Part shown: positions 61,449-64,000 of the stretch, piece by piece
How the letters are laid out: the number at the start of each line of letters is the position of its first letter
Position numbering within the stretch: the first letter of the stretch is position 1
Origin: Saccharothrix sp. ALI-22-I
GTDB taxonomy: Bacteria > Actinomycetota > Actinomycetes > Mycobacteriales > Pseudonocardiaceae
Length of the DNA: 64,000 nucleotides
NCBI RefSeq assembly: GCF_001984175.1
Contig: NZ_MTQP01000068.1
Coordinates: 682,001-746,000 of the forward strand
Direction: 5' to 3'
The notes under the pieces: model-generated
The model's database searches: none
The model's input: the letters and a program-made list of their open reading frames with translations, nothing else
What the model was told of the DNA's origin: nothing
Program-made: the position numbers and the translations under genes

Positions 61449-62294
61449 TCACCCATCCAGGCACTTCAGCTCCTCCTCGGACAGCTGGACGTGCACCGCG
61501 TCGGCCGAGTCGGCGATGCTCGCCGGCCGTGACGAACCGGGGATCGGCACGACCTGAGGCGCCTTGGCGAGCATCCACGCCAGGCACACCTGCTGCGGGC
61601 TGACCCCGTGCGCCCGACCGACCTCGGCGAACGCGGTGAACCGCTCGCCCAACTCGCCGGCCGCGCTCATACCGCCCAGCGGGCTCCACGGCAGGAACGC
61701 GATGTCCAGCTCGGCGCACAAGTCCAGCTCCGGCTCACTGGAGCGGAACGCGGGCGAGAACTGGTTCTGCACGCTCGCCAGCCGCCCGCCGAGGACCTCG
61801 TTGGCCTCCCGGATCTGCGCCGGGTCGAAGTTGGACACGCCCGCGAGCTTGATCTTGCCCGCGTCCAGCAACTCGGCCAGCGCGCCGACCGACTCGGCGG
61901 TCGGCACCGCCGGGTCGGGCCGGTGGAACTGGTACAGGTCGATCGCGTCCACGCCCAGCCGTCGCAACGACGCCTCGCACGCCGCCTTCAGGTACTCCGG
62001 CCGCCCGTCGACCGCCCAGCCACCGCCGGGCGTGCGGGTGTGGCCGCCCTTGGTGGCGACCATGACGCCGTCGACGCCCTTCAGCGCCTCGGCGATCAGC
62101 TCCTCGTTGTGCCCGAAGTCGCTGTCGTCGGCCGAGTACGCGTCCGCCGTGTCGATCAGGGTCACGCCCTTGTCGAGCGCAGCGCGGATCGTCTCGATCG
62201 ACCGGTCGCGGTCTGGGCGGCCTTGCAACGACATCGGCATCGCGCCCAAGCCGATGGCGCTGACCTCGACCCCTCCGATTCGGCGAGTCAGCAT
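61449..62294 (-). CDS. Aldo/keto reductase
   Basis: A 281-residue NADPH-dependent reductase. It has GLGAMPMSLQGRPD at the start, the tetrad Asp-Tyr in LIDTADAYSADDSDFG, Lys in VATKGG, His in LYQFHRPDP, and VPIPGSSRPASI as the cofactor loop. ATG 62294 is preceded by an excellent AGGAGGT. An inverted-repeat element begins 17 bases upstream. The substrate is unknown. It is distinct from the enzyme at 17590-18522. Confidence 0.9.
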   Translation of the reverse strand: MLTRRIGGVEVSAIGLGAMPMSLQGRPDRDRSIETIRAALDKGVTLIDTADAYSADDSDFGHNEELIAEALKGVDGVMVATKGGHTRTPGGGWAVDGRPEYLKAACEASLRRLGVDAIDLYQFHRPDPAVPTAESVGALAELLDAGKIKLAGVSNFDPAQIREANEVLGGRLASVQNQFSPAFRSSEPELDLCAELDIAFLPWSPLGGMSAAGELGERFTAFAEVGRAHGVSPQQVCLAWMLAKAPQVVPIPGSSRPASIADSADAVHVQLSEEELKCLDG

Positions 62295-62310
62295 CTTTGA
62301 AATACCTCCT

Positions 62311-62534
62311 GTGTTGGATTGCGCCGCCTCCGGCGTCGCGGGCGAGGTCGCGGTGTGGTGTCCAGCTTGGGCGGTCGGTATTGAGCTGTCCAACCGGTTG
62401 TCCAACCTGGTGGGCGCTGCGCATGAACAGCGCGGCGTGCCCGGAAGTGACCAGCCGAGGTGGCAACCACCGCGCGAGGTCGCGACTTCCAGGCGACCTC
62501 GCCCGCCGTCTGCGGAGCAGCGGCAATCCAACAC
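62311..62534. repeat. 224-base element with terminal inverted repeats
   Basis: GTGTTGGATTGC at 62311-62322 is exactly complementary to 62523-62534. Further in, GCGGGCGAGGTCGC (62338-62351) pairs with 62493-62506. The ends form an imperfect long inverted repeat around a non-coding centre. It separates the aldo/keto reductase from the upstream pentapeptide operon and lies next to the reductase ribosome-binding site. A small non-autonomous mobile element is possible. Confidence 0.6.
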
Positions 62535-62537
62535 AGC

Positions 62538-63503
62538 TCAGTCCTGCTGGACGTGGTCGTCGAGGCGGGCCGGGGCCTGTCCGTCGCCGGTCAGCCGCCA
62601 GCCCGTCGGGTCGATCCGGAAGGCGGTTCCGGCCAGTACTTCGAGCTCGCCGATCTGCGATTCCGGTGGTTTCGGGGCGACGTGCAGGAACGTGCCGACG
62701 ACCGCGCCGGTGACGTTGAGCTCACGCTTGAACGTGGTGTCCTGGAACGAGATGCCGCCGTTGAGCCGCCCGCCCCGAAGATCCACCCGGCCGTGGAACG
62801 TGGCGCCGGAGAACAGCGCGGGCTTGCTGAGCACGATCTCGCGGAACGCGCTGATCCCGTAGAACTGGGTCCGTCGGGCGACGAGCCGGCCGAACCGGCG
62901 GCCCTCCAGCCGGAAGTGCACGAGTTTCGCCCCGGTCAGGTCCAGGTGGTACTGGATCTCGTCCGGGTCGTCGCCCCAGGGCAGCATGTCCGTGATGAGC
63001 CGCTGCGCGGTCATCCGCACGGTCATTTCCCGGTCTTCCTCGGGCGTCACCGCTCGTTCGGGCTTGTCGAAGAAGGCCTGGTCCGGGTCCTCCGGCTTTT
63101 CCCCGATCGACGCGTGCTCGAACGGCCGCCGCAGGTAGGCGCACAGGACGCTCAGCACGGTCTGCTTGTACCTCGGCGTGGTGCCGGCCAGCACCGCCAG
63201 CACGTGCATCGCACCCACCCTGACCTGGTCGGCCTCGTTGCCCAGCAGCTCGACCGCCCGCGCGAACCGCTCGTCGGCGACCTTCTCGCTCTCCAGTTCG
63301 TGCCGCGCCTCTTCGATGCGCCGCCGCCGGTCGTTGAGCCACAGCGCGTACAGCGCGACGACCGCGCCACCGGCCAGCCCACCGGTCTTGATCGCCTCGG
63401 CCTTGGGTTGCTTGGGGTCGACCAGCAGCAGGATCGCCGTCGTCGCCACCGTCACCAAGATCGCGGCGAGCACGCTCACCGCCAGAAATCCGCGTCCGCG
63501 CAC
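62538..63503 (-). CDS. Membrane-anchored pentapeptide-repeat-like protein
   Basis: A 321-residue protein with two N-terminal membrane helices (about 5-28 and 40-57), a charged helical region (RRRIEEARHELESEKVADER) and ~90 residues of helices (VRVGAMHVLAVLAG). A C-terminal right-handed beta-helix of loose pentapeptide units follows (FSGATFHGRVDLRGGRLNGG). GTG 63503 has GGAGC upstream and lies one base after the stop of the next pentapeptide gene, so they are an operon. The layout recurs in actinomycete proteins of unknown function. Confidence 0.75.
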   Translation of the reverse strand: MRGRGFLAVSVLAAILVTVATTAILLLVDPKQPKAEAIKTGGLAGGAVVALYALWLNDRRRRIEEARHELESEKVADERFARAVELLGNEADQVRVGAMHVLAVLAGTTPRYKQTVLSVLCAYLRRPFEHASIGEKPEDPDQAFFDKPERAVTPEEDREMTVRMTAQRLITDMLPWGDDPDEIQYHLDLTGAKLVHFRLEGRRFGRLVARRTQFYGISAFREIVLSKPALFSGATFHGRVDLRGGRLNGGISFQDTTFKRELNVTGAVVGTFLHVAPKPPESQIGELEVLAGTAFRIDPTGWRLTGDGQAPARLDDHVQQD

Positions 63504-63504
63504 G

Positions 63505-64000
63505 TCAGCTCCTGACCAGTCCGATGCCGCCTTCGCGGTTTTCCACCACCCAGCCCTCGGGCAGGACGTTCTCGTGCTCCAGCGACACGTACATGGCGTG
63601 CGTGCGCGCGACGGCGGGTTTCCCCAGCGCCAGGTTCACGCCGCCGTTGAACCTGGCGTGCTCGAAGTCGATCGGGGTGGCGAACTCGCAGCCCTCGAAC
63701 GTCACCGAGCCGGTGAACTCCACCCCGGCGAACTTGTTCGGGCCGAGGAACCTCGTGCCGGTGTAGTCGGCCTTGCCCTGGCACTTGAACCGGCTGAACC
63801 ACGCCTTGCCTTGGAAGACCACGTCGTGCAGGTACAGCCGCCCGGGGCTGGTCGCGTCGGTGAACCACGCGCCGCCGTGTACGACCGCGTGGTGGAAGGA
63901 GTTCGACTCCTGGAGGTACGCCGCCCGCATGATCAGCCGGCCGACCTGGCGGTGCGAGATGTCGAAGTACTCCAGGTACGCCCTGGTCAGGTCCAGGTCG
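63505..64000 (-). CDS. Pentapeptide-repeat protein, 5' end outside the window
   Basis: The frame is open to the window edge, where codons read DLDLTRAYLEYFDISHRQVG, so the true start lies beyond base 64000. At least 165 residues carry pentapeptide-type units with a phenylalanine or leucine centre (WFTDATSPGRLYLHDVVFQG, YTGTRFLGPNKFAGVEFTGS). The domain folds as a beta-helix. Such proteins can mimic DNA or act as scaffolds; no function can be assigned here. It is cotranscribed with the membrane-anchored gene downstream. Confidence 0.78.
   Translation of the reverse strand, partial: DLDLTRAYLEYFDISHRQVGRLIMRAAYLQESNSFHHAVVHGGAWFTDATSPGRLYLHDVVFQGKAWFSRFKCQGKADYTGTRFLGPNKFAGVEFTGSVTFEGCEFATPIDFEHARFNGGVNLALGKPAVARTHAMYVSLEHENVLPEGWVVENREGGIGLVRS

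Overview
The window is a GC-rich chromosomal segment from an actinomycete. Codon choice, frequent GTG starts, F420-dependent and DUF427/DUF3151/DUF397/DUF3558 families, EspG and PE/PPE-like proteins, and SigE-type sigma factors all point to the order Pseudonocardiales (Saccharothrix, Lentzea or Actinosynnema-like). The genus is an inference, not something the bases prove. Most of the window is housekeeping sequence. I saw no rRNA, tRNA, CRISPR array, intact transposase, prophage or antibiotic biosynthetic cluster.

Layout. 1-2.3 kb: the 3' end of an SDR gene, then three overlapping genes for small helical/WXG proteins of the type VII secretion kind. 2.3-6.5 kb: pyrE, membrane proteins, a TrmH-type RNA methyltransferase and a GH76 protein. 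6.5-9.8 kb: a sugar module in which a LacI regulator and a sugar-phosphate isomerase face a PfkB kinase and a P-loop kinase across a LacI-type operator. 9.8-15.3 kb: two DedA proteins, a GlcD-like oxidoreductase, and a ROK kinase-nagA pair with a DasR-like operator. 15.3-15.7 kb: a gene-free stretch with a large nested inverted repeat. 15.7-20.9 kb: a sigma factor, oxidoreductases and class II aldolase fba with a strong terminator. 20.9-26.9 kb: serine hydrolase, membrane proteins, a 28-residue membrane peptide, a FUSC protein, a long perfect palindrome and a secreted HNH nuclease. 27-36.6 kb: purA, the wreck of a sulfonate (ssu) operon, GDPD, a Na+/H+ antiporter facing a UBP zinc finger, a TRAP/TAXI transporter and purD. 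36.6-37.4 kb: SEC-C protein, a broken DUF5753 regulator and its DUF397 partner. 37.5-41.2 kb: an orphan PE-like / DUF3558 / PPE-like / EspG / EspG-like module. 41.3-48.5 kb: aminotransferase, potassium channel, threonine aldolase and two sigma/membrane-protein pairs around a TetR gene. 48.5-59.7 kb: purB, a polar amino-acid ABC transporter, purC, several enzymes and purSQL. 59.7-64 kb: two tandem GH25 lysozymes, an aldo/keto reductase, an inverted-repeat element and two pentapeptide-repeat genes running off the edge.

How the genes work together. The de novo purine genes purA, purD, purB, purC and purSQL are spread over 33 kb and separated by unrelated genes. Several have a TAGGCT/TATGCT-type -10 only 6-8 bases before a GTG start, which suggests leaderless mRNAs. 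Amino-sugar and sugar catabolism are each tied to a recognisable operator. The two type VII secretion blocks encode candidate substrates and chaperones but no EccB/C/D/E or mycosin, so any secretion must use machinery encoded elsewhere.

Limits: all functions are read from motifs by eye. No database search was run, and many starts are chosen by ribosome-binding-site position and gene overlap.
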